The notes beneath the pieces were generated by a model that had not been told where the DNA came from, did no database searches, and saw nothing but the letters and a program-made list of their open reading frames with translations. Below are positions 1-8,251 of a stretch of 22,467 bases of DNA, piece after piece; positions within the stretch are counted from its first letter, which is position 1; each line of letters opens with the position of its first letter. The stretch is from DAOUET01 sp034430155 (lineage in GTDB: Bacteria > Chloroflexota > Anaerolineae > Anaerolineales > UBA4823), in assembly GCA_034430155.1 (NCBI GenBank), contig DAOUET010000072.1, positions 1 through 22,467 of the forward strand, given 5' to 3'. Both the position numbers and the translations under genes were made by a program.

Positions 1-35
1 CCTTCTCTAAACTGCCAGCCAGAGGTGGCAAACGG

Positions 36-692
36 TCAGGAACGGGGCAACCCCAGCACCTGCATTAATCCGGGGAAAAACAACTGCTGGAAGTACTCTG
101 CCATTTGCCCGGCTGGATAGGGCGTATCGTTTTCCAACCACCAGGTTACCAGACCCATGACCGAACCCGCATAATAATTGGCGATCACATCCAGGGGAAC
201 CTGTGTTTCGCCTTTTAGGCGGTCCTGTGGTTCGCATGCCAGGCTTCCTTCCTGGCTGCGAGCCAGGCCGACATCTTTGATCGCTTTGATGATGATCGCC
301 CGCAGCCGCTCACCCACGGTGTACATACCCTGACCGCGCAGGATGATCCGGTAATAATCGGCATTTTCGGCGACGTGTTGAAAAACCAGTACCATCGGAA
401 TCGGGCGCATCGTCATCGAGTTTTCGCCCCCGGAATCCTCCCGCCAACGCAGCCAGGGCATGCCGGTCGTCTCTTCAACCATTTGATCCACAAGGTCGAT
501 CACATCTTCCAGCAGTAAATCCTCTTTATCCCTGTAATGCAAATAAAAAGTCGCCCGGCCGAGGTTGGCCCGATCTGTGATCTCCTCGACAGTCACCTGA
601 TCGTAACCCTTTTCCTCAAGCAGCTCATAAAGGGCCTGCTTGAGGGCTTTGCGTGTCCGCCCCACCCGCCGGTCGTGTTTTTTTTGTTTCAT
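36..692 (-). CDS. TetR/AcrR-family transcriptional regulator
   Basis: The 218-residue product has a TetR-type N-terminal DNA-binding domain. Residues about 33-56 form the helix-turn-helix (TVEEITDRANLGRATFYLHY), followed by the typical K-E-D-L-L. The C-terminal half is a divergent ligand-binding and dimerisation domain, so the inducer cannot be predicted. The start is supported by an AAAAGGAG ribosome-binding site about 11 bases upstream. The gene is divergent from the ABC efflux operon beginning near 982, and tandem palindromes overlap that operon's promoter. The natural inference is that it represses the operon until a toxic ligand is bound. The family call is firm; the target is inferred from position. 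Confidence 0.93.
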   Translation of the reverse strand: MKQKKHDRRVGRTRKALKQALYELLEEKGYDQVTVEEITDRANLGRATFYLHYRDKEDLLLEDVIDLVDQMVEETTGMPWLRWREDSGGENSMTMRPIPMVLVFQHVAENADYYRIILRGQGMYTVGERLRAIIIKAIKDVGLARSQEGSLACEPQDRLKGETQVPLDVIANYYAGSVMGLVTWWLENDTPYPAGQMAEYFQQLFFPGLMQVLGLPRS

Positions 693-738
693 ACTGGGCT
701 GAACTCCTTTTGTATCTATCCGAAAAATCAGAGGATAT

Positions 739-776
739 GTGGTTTATCGCCCGGGCGAGGCCGGGCGATAAACCAC
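739..776. repeat. Perfect 16-bp inverted repeat (hairpin) in divergent intergenic region
   Basis: Arms 739-754 and 761-776 are exact reverse complements (left arm GTGGTTTATCGCCCGG) around a six-base loop. No T-tract follows on either strand, so an intrinsic terminator is unlikely. The element lies between tetR and the ABC operon promoter. It could be a leader hairpin on the tetR transcript, a REP-like element or a protein-binding site. Confidence 0.8.
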
Positions 777-931
777 CCAACATCAATTTCAACTGCGATT
801 AATTGGATATTAACCATCCACGGCTTGTTTTACCGGTATAATGCTGCGGGGGCAACTTTCGCCGATCTGCGAAAATTCAATCCCGGTGGACCATTTCACA
901 TCTTTTTTGCAACTTCCCATCCAGCCCAACC

Positions 932-959
932 TTGACAAAATAGCAATATGGAATAAAAT
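932..959 (+). promoter_or_regulatory. Predicted sigma70-type promoter of the ABC efflux operon
   Basis: A perfect -35 TTGACA lies at 932-937. A -10 TAAAAT (one mismatch to consensus) lies at 954-959, with a 16-bp spacer. The -10 overlaps the first of two tandem palindromes, which suits direct repression by the divergent TetR protein. A separate perfect TATAAT at 837-842 has no matching -35. Confidence 0.65.
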
Positions 960-989
960 AGACAAAGTCTATTTATAGACGATGTCTAT
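956..989. promoter_or_regulatory. Tandem palindromic operators (putative TetR binding sites)
   Basis: Two palindromes share the core ATAGAC-N3-GTCTAT. The first is AAATAGAC (956-963), AAA, GTCTATTT (967-974). The second is ATAGAC (975-980), GAT, GTCTAT (984-989). Their centres are 17 bp apart, about one and a half helical turns, as could suit two repressor dimers. They cover the -10 element and the likely transcription start. Binding by the adjacent TetR protein is inferred. Confidence 0.7.
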
Positions 990-1875
990 TATAATGAGAT
1001 TTATACAATTTGGCAACGGTATGAAAGCAGTTCAACAATCACAGGCCCAGACTTCGATCCCGACGAATGGCGCCATACCAGCTCCCGGCGATGACAGTGC
1101 CCCACTGATAAAAGCCCGCAATCTGGTAAAAATATATCGAAGCTCCGCAGGAGACTTCACAGCTTTGAAGAGCATCGACCTGGATGTGTATCCAGGCGAA
1201 TTTGTTGGCATTCTGGGCAAATCGGGCGCCGGAAAGACCACCCTGGTGAATATGCTCACCGGAGTGGACTGGCTGACCGAGGGGGAAGTCTGGATTAAGG
1301 ATACCCCCATCCATGTTCTGGATGAGAACCAGCTGGCGCTGTGGCGCGGCTTAAATTTGGGGATCGTTTACCAGTCCTTCCATCTGATGCCCAACCTGAC
1401 CCTGTTAGAGAACGTCATGCTGCCGATGGACTTCACTGGCACCTATCAGCGCGGTCCCAGCCAGAAGCATGCCCTGGAATTGTTGGACCGGATGGAGCTG
1501 GCAGACCACGCTTATAAGACGCCTTCCGCAATATCAGGAGGCCAGCAGCAGCGGATTGCCATCGCCCGGGCCCTGGCCAATAACCCGGATATCCTGATTG
1601 CAGACGAACCGACCGGGCGGCTGGACTCCAATACGGCAGAAACCATTTTCGAGATCTTTCTCGAACTGATCGACGCCGGCAAAACCATCTTGATGGTCAC
1701 CCACGATCAAAGCCTCGCCCGACGCGTATCCAGGACCCTTCAGATTGTGGATGGGGAGATCGAACCCAACCAGCAGGCTGGCCCGGAACTGGCAGGCCCG
1801 AATCAGGCTGATAAATTCCTGCTGCACGCAGCCAAACAATCCTCCGGCGGTCAATCCTATGACGCCCAGGGGTGA
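982..1875 (+). CDS. ABC transporter ATP-binding protein (MacB/LolD type), first subunit
   Basis: This is an ATPase of the MacB/LolD/LptB-like class that powers FtsX-type permeases. Numbered from the 982 ATG, Walker A GKSGAGKT is at residues 79-86, the Q-loop glutamine at 131, the signature ISGGQ at 184-188, Walker B ILIADE at 204-209 and the switch histidine at 241. All catalytic residues are intact. The start is uncertain: ATG 982 lies inside the second operator palindrome, ATG 994 is next, and ATG 1021 (MKAVQQ) gives a more normal leader. None has a strong Shine-Dalgarno sequence. The last 17 bases overlap the next ATPase gene, so the two are probably co-translated and may form a heterodimeric nucleotide-binding unit. 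Confidence 0.93.
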   Translation: MSIIMRFIQFGNGMKAVQQSQAQTSIPTNGAIPAPGDDSAPLIKARNLVKIYRSSAGDFTALKSIDLDVYPGEFVGILGKSGAGKTTLVNMLTGVDWLTEGEVWIKDTPIHVLDENQLALWRGLNLGIVYQSFHLMPNLTLLENVMLPMDFTGTYQRGPSQKHALELLDRMELADHAYKTPSAISGGQQQRIAIARALANNPDILIADEPTGRLDSNTAETIFEIFLELIDAGKTILMVTHDQSLARRVSRTLQIVDGEIEPNQQAGPELAGPNQADKFLLHAAKQSSGGQSYDAQG

Positions 1876-3034
1876 GCAGCAGCCGAAATTTAATACCCCG
1901 CTGGCTGAGCCTTCTGGGTGCCCTGGCGATCCCATGATCCAGATGATGGAGATCGTAAAAACCTTCAAGACGCCCAGCGGCGATTTTACAGCGCTAAAAG
2001 GCATCACTGCCTGCTTTTACCGGGGGGAATTTGTGAGCGTCGTGGGCAAATCGGGCAGCGGCAAATCCACCCTGGTCAATATGATCACCGGGATCGACCA
2101 CCCTACCTCCGGCCGCGTCCGGATTGGTGATACCTACGTCCACACCCTGAATGAGAATAAGATGTCCATCTGGCGCGGCCGCAATCTTGGCATTGTTTTC
2201 CAGTTCTTCCAACTGCTGCCGATGCTCTCCTTGTTGGAAAATGTTGTGCTGCCGATGGATTTCTGCAATATGTTCGCCCCTGAGGCGCGCGAGCCGCGCG
2301 CCATGGAACTCTTGCGGATGGTCGGGCTGGAGGATTTTGCCCATAAACTGCCGGCGGCGGTTTCCGGGGGACAGCAGCAGAGCGCTGCGATTGCCAGAAC
2401 CCTGGCCAACGACCCGCCGATCCTGATTGCGGATGAACCCACCGGCAACCTGGATTCACGCACAGCCGAAACCGTCTTCAGCCTAATCAGCCAGCTGGTG
2501 GAGGCCGGAAAAACGGTCATCATGGTGACCCACGATGCCAGCCTGGCCAGCCGCACCACCCGTTCGATGGTGATCTCGGACGGCGAGCTGGTCAATGAAT
2601 GGGTGGCAAAAGCTTTTCCGGCTATCCCCCACCCGCGCATGCTGTGGTTGAGCCATCAACTGCAGCCCCTCAGCTACGAACCCGGGCAGCCCGTGGGGTT
2701 GCAAATCAGGACCGATGCGGGCCTGTACCTGGTCACAAACGGGCAGTTGGAAATCTCCCTCAACCATGGCCGCCGGGTGGATGCGCCACCCGTCCGTCTT
2801 GGCCCGGGCGACTATCTGAGCAAGATGGAACTGCAGACCGCCGGCGACTTACTTGACGGGATGCGAGCCGGCGCTGAAGCCCCCCTGGAAGTCCTGGCAC
2901 TGGATTCGAGCGGATTTGAGCGCTGGATGCAAGAAGCCAGCCGGGATCAAAGCTGGCTGAAGCAGGCTGCCGAACAGCGCAGGCTGGCCTGGGAACAGGC
3001 AGATTTGCTCGGCCATGGGCGAGGCGGGATCTGA
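1859..3034 (+). CDS. ABC ATPase fused to a cyclic-nucleotide-binding-like domain
   Basis: The first 250 residues are a MacB/LolD-type ATPase: Walker A GKSGSGKS at 63-70, signature region SGGQQQ at 169-174, Walker B ILIADE at 188-193 and switch histidine at 225. The residue after GGQQQ is serine (175), where this family nearly always has arginine. About 130 more residues follow. Positions roughly 262-360 show the cNMP-binding/CRP-like beta-roll pattern: Y-E-P-G-Q, a G-L-Y-L-V-x-N-G-Q-L-E-I hairpin, L-G-P-G-D-Y and a final L-D-x-x-x-F. The frame is open back to 1745, but ATG 1859 is preferred because it gives only a short overlap with the upstream gene; ATG 1934 is the alternative. The TGA stop shares a base with the permease start, which implies coupling. 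Confidence 0.88.
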   Translation: MTPRGEQQPKFNTPLAEPSGCPGDPMIQMMEIVKTFKTPSGDFTALKGITACFYRGEFVSVVGKSGSGKSTLVNMITGIDHPTSGRVRIGDTYVHTLNENKMSIWRGRNLGIVFQFFQLLPMLSLLENVVLPMDFCNMFAPEAREPRAMELLRMVGLEDFAHKLPAAVSGGQQQSAAIARTLANDPPILIADEPTGNLDSRTAETVFSLISQLVEAGKTVIMVTHDASLASRTTRSMVISDGELVNEWVAKAFPAIPHPRMLWLSHQLQPLSYEPGQPVGLQIRTDAGLYLVTNGQLEISLNHGRRVDAPPVRLGPGDYLSKMELQTAGDLLDGMRAGAEAPLEVLALDSSGFERWMQEASRDQSWLKQAAEQRRLAWEQADLLGHGRGGI

Positions 3035-5448
3035 TGCCCCCGCGCTGGAAAAAAGTTTTAGCGGATATCTGGGGCAACCGGACCCGCTCACTGCTGGTCA
3101 CCGCTTCGATCATGATCGGTTTGTTGGCGATCGGCATCATCGCCACGATCTACTTCGTGTTAACCGATGAGATGCGCAACGGCTATGCCGCCACCAACCC
3201 GGCTAATATCTTCATGAATACCGGTCTGTACAACAAAACTTATCTGGATCATCTCAACCGGTTAGATGGAGTCGGTCTGGCCGAAGGCAGCCGTGAGAGT
3301 TCGCTACGGTTGGAATCGGAACCCGGCAAATGGATCGGGATTAAGATTAAATCGGTGCCGGATTTCAATAAGATGCAGATCGGCCAGGTCAGCCTGACCC
3401 AGGGTGTCTGGCCTCCGCAGGATCGCCAGATTGTCGTCGAGAGCAGCAAGCTGGCCAAAACAAACGCCGGCCTGGGGGATATGGTCACGCTTGAAACCCC
3501 AACTGGTAAAACCCGCCAGCTCAAGATCGTGGGGATTGTGGACGACCAATCGATTGGCGCGGCGGAGGCGGGCTCGGGCGGCTTCTTTACCGCGCCGGTG
3601 CAAGGCTATATGACTCCCGCAACCCTTGAATGGCTGGAACTGCCCCTGCCGTATGCGATCAACACGGTCCTGGTGATTGTTTCCGGCGACAGCCGGGATG
3701 CCAGCCACCTGGATGCGGTCGCCCGGACGATCACAGATGACCTCGAGAAAGAGGATATCAGCGTCCGCAGCACCAATACTCGCAGCTCCTTTGATCATCC
3801 CAGTGCTACCCTCGTTCAGGCAATCAGCAGCCTGCTCTTTATCCTGGGTCTGCTGGTGGTTTTCCTGAGTGGATTTCTCATCACCAGCACCCTGCAAGCG
3901 CTGCTGGATCAGCAGATGACCCAGATTGGCATCATGAAAACCGTCGGGGCGCGCCGCAGGCAGATCATCAGCATTTATATGGCCATGATCCTGATCTTTG
4001 GCGTGCTGGCTTTCGCCATAGCCGCCCCTCTGGCCTACCAGGTATCCTATACGCTGATGGATTTCCTGACCATCCAGCTCAATACAACCATCCGGAGCCG
4101 CCGGCTTGTGCCGGAGGTATTGCTGATCCAGGGTCTGCTGGCCGTGCTGGTTCCCCAATTTGCGGCCTTTATCCCCATCTGGCAGGGCTCACGTCTGAGT
4201 GTCAAAGAAGCCCTAAGCGGTTCAGCAAGCAGTAATCCAACCGCAAACGGCTGGATCGATCGCCAACTGGCCCGCATCCGGGCGCTTTCACGCCCTATTC
4301 GCATCTCGCTGCGGAACGTTTTCCGGCGCAAAGGCCGGCTCATTTTGACCATTATCACCTTGACGATGGGCGGCGCGGTTTTCATCTCCACCTTCAATGT
4401 GCGGGTTTCGATGAACCAGTATGTCGCCCAGATTACCCATTATTTTCGGGCTGACGTGAATCTGGTTCTCCCCCGCCCCTATTACATCCAGGAAGTCCAA
4501 AATATGCTGGCGGGCATTCCTGGTATCAGCCTGATTGAAGGCTGGTCGACCGCCCGCAGTGAACTGGTCCGGGCTGACGGATCGGCCAGCGATAGCGTTG
4601 GCTTGCTGGCCCCGCCAGCCGATAGCACCCTGGTCAAACCAGTATTGATCGAAGGTAGGTGGCTCGAACCTGGTGACCAGAATGCCATCACCCTGAACGA
4701 CTTATTCCTGTCTAACTTTCCGCAAATGCAGGTGGGCGATACGATCCGCCTGCGGGTTAACGGGGAAGATAAAGATTTTGTAATCGTCGGCTTTTTCCAG
4801 CTGGCAGGCAAAGTTTCCGGCTATCTGGCTTATACTAGTTACGATTATTTATCTCAGGTAATCAACCAGCCCAATCAGGCGCTCAGCTACCGGATTGCCG
4901 GTGATCCAGTCGGCATGCCCTCCGACCAGCAGGCCGGTCTGGCAAAGGCAGTCGAAGCCCGCCTGCGGCAGTACAATGTCGATATTGCCGATATTTCCAC
5001 GGGGTCCAGCACCAGCCAGACGGCCACGGATGGTTTCAACGTGCTGGTCGCGTTCCTGCTCTTCCTGGCAGGGTTGACTGCCCTGGTGGGCAGCATCGGT
5101 CTGACGGGCACGATGAGCATGAACGTGATGGAACGCACCCGGGAAATTGGCGTGATGCGGGCGATCGGCGCTTCCGACAGCATCCTGATGAAGATGGTGA
5201 TCGTGGAAGGTACCCTGATCGGCTTGCTGAGCTGGCTGTTTAGCTGCTTGCTGGCCTTCCCGATCAGCAAGCTGATGTCTGACAGTGTCAACCAGGCGAT
5301 CTTCGATGCGCCCTCCAATTTCGCTTTGACGCCAACCGGCTTTTTGCTGTGGTTAGGGGCGGTAACCCTGCTTTCCGTGCTTGCCAGCGTCATGCCCGCC
5401 CGGAATGCCTCCAGGCTGACCATCCGTGAGGTGCTGGCTTACGAATAA
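3034..5448 (+). CDS. ABC transporter permease with two FtsX domains
   Basis: This 804-residue membrane protein has two MacB-PCD/FtsX repeats. A first helix (residues about 19-41) is followed by an extracytoplasmic domain, then three helices at about 262-286, 314-337 and 358-384. The second half repeats this with a helix at about 434-455, a second extracytoplasmic domain and three helices at about 668-694, 720-746 and 770-795. FtsX hallmarks appear twice, as GIMKTVGA in the first repeat and GVMRAIGA in the second, each just after a helix; these are the likely coupling contacts with the ATPases. The start codon overlaps the upstream stop (TGATG), so translation is coupled. It should be the pump body of a mechanotransmission-type efflux or lipoprotein/peptide export system. 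The substrate is unknown. Confidence 0.95.
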   Translation: MPPRWKKVLADIWGNRTRSLLVTASIMIGLLAIGIIATIYFVLTDEMRNGYAATNPANIFMNTGLYNKTYLDHLNRLDGVGLAEGSRESSLRLESEPGKWIGIKIKSVPDFNKMQIGQVSLTQGVWPPQDRQIVVESSKLAKTNAGLGDMVTLETPTGKTRQLKIVGIVDDQSIGAAEAGSGGFFTAPVQGYMTPATLEWLELPLPYAINTVLVIVSGDSRDASHLDAVARTITDDLEKEDISVRSTNTRSSFDHPSATLVQAISSLLFILGLLVVFLSGFLITSTLQALLDQQMTQIGIMKTVGARRRQIISIYMAMILIFGVLAFAIAAPLAYQVSYTLMDFLTIQLNTTIRSRRLVPEVLLIQGLLAVLVPQFAAFIPIWQGSRLSVKEALSGSASSNPTANGWIDRQLARIRALSRPIRISLRNVFRRKGRLILTIITLTMGGAVFISTFNVRVSMNQYVAQITHYFRADVNLVLPRPYYIQEVQNMLAGIPGISLIEGWSTARSELVRADGSASDSVGLLAPPADSTLVKPVLIEGRWLEPGDQNAITLNDLFLSNFPQMQVGDTIRLRVNGEDKDFVIVGFFQLAGKVSGYLAYTSYDYLSQVINQPNQALSYRIAGDPVGMPSDQQAGLAKAVEARLRQYNVDIADISTGSSTSQTATDGFNVLVAFLLFLAGLTALVGSIGLTGTMSMNVMERTREIGVMRAIGASDSILMKMVIVEGTLIGLLSWLFSCLLAFPISKLMSDSVNQAIFDAPSNFALTPTGFLLWLGAVTLLSVLASVMPARNASRLTIREVLAYE

Positions 5449-5630
5449 CCGTGCCATGATGGTCGTTTTTACTGCTCCCGGTTGTACTCAATTTTGGGAG
5501 AATCTATTAAATTGGGATAACTGCTCTGTTGTGGTAAAGAAAAGTGGCAAAAAGGTTGGTCAATTAAACTGCAAGGCCGCCGGAACCGGCCGTTGTACCG
5601 GAACTGCTGAAAAAGGACGTTTGGAAAACA

Positions 5631-6815
5631 ATGAAAAACAGGCTTCTTCTATGGACTACGCTTTTAATCATTACGGCCATTCTGGCGAGCGGTTGTCAGT
5701 CGATCACCGGGCAGCCGGAGGCGACCAGCACCGCCCTGCCGGTAATTACCCAGGAACCCGGCGTTTTAGCTGAGGGCAAGCTGGTGCCACAAAAATACGT
5801 CAACCTGTCCTTCACATCCGGGGGAATGATCGAAGAGGTTCTGGTAGAAGAAGGCCAGCAAATCGAACAAGGCCAGCCGATCGCCCATCTGGACCAGCGC
5901 CAGCAGCTCTCTGCGGCAGTCGACAACGCCCAGCTTGAGCTGATCAATGCCCAGCAGGCCTTGAAGGATTTGAACGACAACGCGGCGGTCACCACCGCCA
6001 ATGCCAAACAAAAGGTGACCGTCCAGCGTGATGCGGTCCGGGATGCAGAACGCTACCTGACGAACCTGCAATCCAATGCGGAACAAACCGATATCGATAA
6101 AGCCAGGTCGAACGTGGTGATTTTGAAAGACCGGCTCGACCAGGCTCAGGAAGATTTTGCCCCGTATCAAAACAAACCTGAAACTAACGTTACTCGTGCC
6201 CAGCTGCTCTCGAAACTGGCCGACGCTCGCAATCACTATGACGACGCAGTGCGTCTGCTGAACAATCTAGAAGGAACGACCAGCGAAATCGATATGGCCA
6301 TCGCCGAGGCCAACCTGTCCCTGGCCCAGGCCAGCCTGAAACTGGCAGAGGATGAGTACGAAAAGGTCAAAGACGGGGCCAATCCCGACCTGCTTGAATC
6401 CGCTCAGGCCCGAGTCAAAGCGGCTGAGACAGCCCTGGAAGCTGCCAAAGCCAACCTGACCAGCCGCGAGCTGACTGCGCCCTTCACGGGGACAGTCGCC
6501 CGCCTGAACCTGAAAGAGGGGGAGCAAGTGCTGCCCGGCCAGACCGCGCTGGTGTTGGCCGATTTTTCAGGCTGGCTGGTAGAAACAGACGACCTGACGG
6601 AGAACGAAGTGACCGGCATTTTCACCGACCAGGATGCCAGTATCACTTTTGACGCACTGCCCGAGCTGGAGTTTGCGGGTAAAGTCCAGTCCATCAGCGA
6701 TTTGAGCGCCGATAAGAGTGGCGATGTGACCTACACCACCAAAGTTAGCTTGCTGGACAGCGACCCGCGCCTGCGCTGGGGGATGACCGCTCTGGTTCAG
6801 TTCGCCGTGCCCTGA
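5631..6815 (+). CDS. HlyD/MacA-like membrane-fusion lipoprotein
   Basis: The 394-residue protein starts with a lipoprotein signal peptide: a hydrophobic stretch, then the lipobox LASGC with cysteine 22. A first biotinyl-lipoyl-like half (about 45-92, with S-G-G-M-I-E-E-V-L-V-E-E-G), a long alanine/glutamine-rich coiled-coil hairpin (about 95-265) and a second lipoyl half beginning L-T-A-P-F-T-G-T-V follow. The C-terminal beta-barrel ends in R-W-G-M-T-A-L-V. This is the usual order for RND/MacA adaptors. Lipid anchoring without a TolC-type gene nearby fits a single-membrane cell. The 182 bp upstream hold no gene I can support; GGAAA just before ATG 5631 is a modest ribosome-binding site. It probably works with the preceding permease. 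Confidence 0.9.
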   Translation: MKNRLLLWTTLLIITAILASGCQSITGQPEATSTALPVITQEPGVLAEGKLVPQKYVNLSFTSGGMIEEVLVEEGQQIEQGQPIAHLDQRQQLSAAVDNAQLELINAQQALKDLNDNAAVTTANAKQKVTVQRDAVRDAERYLTNLQSNAEQTDIDKARSNVVILKDRLDQAQEDFAPYQNKPETNVTRAQLLSKLADARNHYDDAVRLLNNLEGTTSEIDMAIAEANLSLAQASLKLAEDEYEKVKDGANPDLLESAQARVKAAETALEAAKANLTSRELTAPFTGTVARLNLKEGEQVLPGQTALVLADFSGWLVETDDLTENEVTGIFTDQDASITFDALPELEFAGKVQSISDLSADKSGDVTYTTKVSLLDSDPRLRWGMTALVQFAVP

Positions 6816-6848
6816 GCGGCCGAACCGGGAGCATATATAGACTTGTTT

Positions 6849-6896
6849 TGTGTTGTGTGTATTTGGGGACGTACGTCCCCAAATACACACAACACA
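6849..6896. repeat. Perfect 48-bp palindrome between the two adaptor genes
   Basis: Bases 6849-6872 and 6873-6896 are exact reverse complements with no loop, centred on GGGGACGTACGTCCCC. The flanks are T/G-rich on the left and A/C-rich on the right. Perfect symmetry is very unlikely by chance. The GGGGACGT core resembles palindromic elements I associate with REP-like/IS200-type dispersed repeats, but that link is from memory and unverified. On RNA it would form a strong hairpin just before the second adaptor gene. Confidence 0.9.
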
Positions 6897-6964
6897 TCCA
6901 AATCTAATGGCTGCGCCCGTCCAACTTGCCTTTAACGACGAAAAAGCATTTGTCAAAGAATTCA

Positions 6965-8224
6965 ATGATACGAAGTATGTATAAAACCGGCCATCGATCG
7001 ATCATTCATCCGCTGCTGATTGCAGCCCTGTTCTTGGGGCTGTGTTCATCTCTGCCAGGATGGCCTGTGAACGTCCTGGCAGAAGCAGCCAACGGATCGG
7101 CATTGCAGCAAGATTCCGGCAGCCTGGAACTAAAATGCAAGCTCGAACCTAAAACCTGGGTCAATGCCGGTTTCGCGATCCCGGGGCGGATCGAACATCT
7201 GCTGGTAGAAACCGGTGACACCGTCCAGGCCGGGCAGCAGCTGGCCGAGTTGAGCAATCCTCAACAGTACCAGGCTGCCATCGCGGCGGCAGAGCTGAAT
7301 GTTGTTCTGGCTCAAAATTCCCTGGACACCCTGCGCGAACAGGCTGCCTATCAGCTGGCTCTGGCCGAACAAACCCAGGCTCAAGCCAATAAGGCCGTGG
7401 AGGACGCCAACTGGCAGGCGGACTCGATAAAACGACCTTTCAGTCAGCAGGCGATCGATCAGGCCTACGCCAATCAGATGCTTGAAAAGAAAAAACTTGA
7501 CCAGCTGCGCAAAGATCTCGAAAAAGTTGAGAAACTGGTCAGCGATACTCGCAGTGGGATCTGGCGTTTTGTCAAACGCAGCCAGGTCAAACAGCAGGTT
7601 TTATTCTTGCAGCGCGAGGTGACCCTGGCGGAAAGCCGCTACCAGGATGCCGTCCAAAAAAATAAAGACCGCCTGAAGCCCCCCGACCCGATCGACGTTG
7701 CCCAGGCGGAGGCCAAACTGGCTGCAGCCCAGGCTCAGGCTGAAAAAGCTCAACTGGATCGCGACCGGCTCGCCAACGGGCCTGATCCGGATGAACTGGC
7801 CCGGCTGGAGGCCCAGCTGCAAGCTGCCCAGGGCAAGTTGAACGCAGCCCAGAGTGCGATCGCGGATGCCCGTCTGACTGCGCCGATCACGGGTCAGGTG
7901 GCCGCGGTGCAGGTCAAAGCCGGCGAATGGGCTTCGCCGGGGCAAAGTGTGCTGGTGATTGCCGATCTCGAACACTGGATTGTCCAGTGTGATGAATTAA
8001 CCCAGGAAGAAATCATCGCTTTGCAACCCGATCAATCCGTTCAGATCCGGCTGGATGCCCTGCCAGACCTGGATCTGCCGGGTACGGTAGCGACCATCGG
8101 CTACACCTACCGGGAAATTCGGGACGAAGCCCGCTTCCAGGCTAAAATTGACCTGGGCAGCGATAACCCTGCGCTGCGCTGGGGGATGACTGCCCGGGTA
8201 CTGCCTGTACCTGTCAACCAATAA
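6965..8224 (+). CDS. HlyD-like membrane-fusion protein, second paralogue
   Basis: The product (about 419 residues) parallels the preceding adaptor: an N-terminal signal segment around HPLLIAALFLGLCSSL with probable cleavage near V-L-A-E-A, a first lipoyl half (G-R-I-E-H-L-L-V-E-T-G-D-T-V), a long coiled-coil hairpin, a second lipoyl half (L-T-A-P-I-T-G-Q-V-A-A-V) and a barrel ending R-W-G-M-T-A-R-V. There is no lipobox, so it should be secreted or anchored by an uncleaved helix. The frame extends upstream to a TTG at 6926, but ATG 6965 (or 6977) leaves a more normal signal peptide. It looks like a tandem duplication of the upstream adaptor that has diverged strongly. The two adaptors may pair asymmetrically on the one permease. 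Confidence 0.87.
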   Translation: MIRSMYKTGHRSIIHPLLIAALFLGLCSSLPGWPVNVLAEAANGSALQQDSGSLELKCKLEPKTWVNAGFAIPGRIEHLLVETGDTVQAGQQLAELSNPQQYQAAIAAAELNVVLAQNSLDTLREQAAYQLALAEQTQAQANKAVEDANWQADSIKRPFSQQAIDQAYANQMLEKKKLDQLRKDLEKVEKLVSDTRSGIWRFVKRSQVKQQVLFLQREVTLAESRYQDAVQKNKDRLKPPDPIDVAQAEAKLAAAQAQAEKAQLDRDRLANGPDPDELARLEAQLQAAQGKLNAAQSAIADARLTAPITGQVAAVQVKAGEWASPGQSVLVIADLEHWIVQCDELTQEEIIALQPDQSVQIRLDALPDLDLPGTVATIGYTYREIRDEARFQAKIDLGSDNPALRWGMTARVLPVPVNQ

Positions 8225-8251
8225 CTTTTTCGAATATCGGCAAAAAAGGGT

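Noticed and set aside
739..776. Hairpin as intrinsic terminator
   Set aside because: No T-tract follows on either strand and it lies between divergent genes, where no transcript needs to end.
5426..5773. Open frame of 115 codons crossing the permease-adaptor gap
   Set aside because: It overlaps both the permease end and the adaptor's signal peptide, shows no motif, and has no ribosome-binding site.
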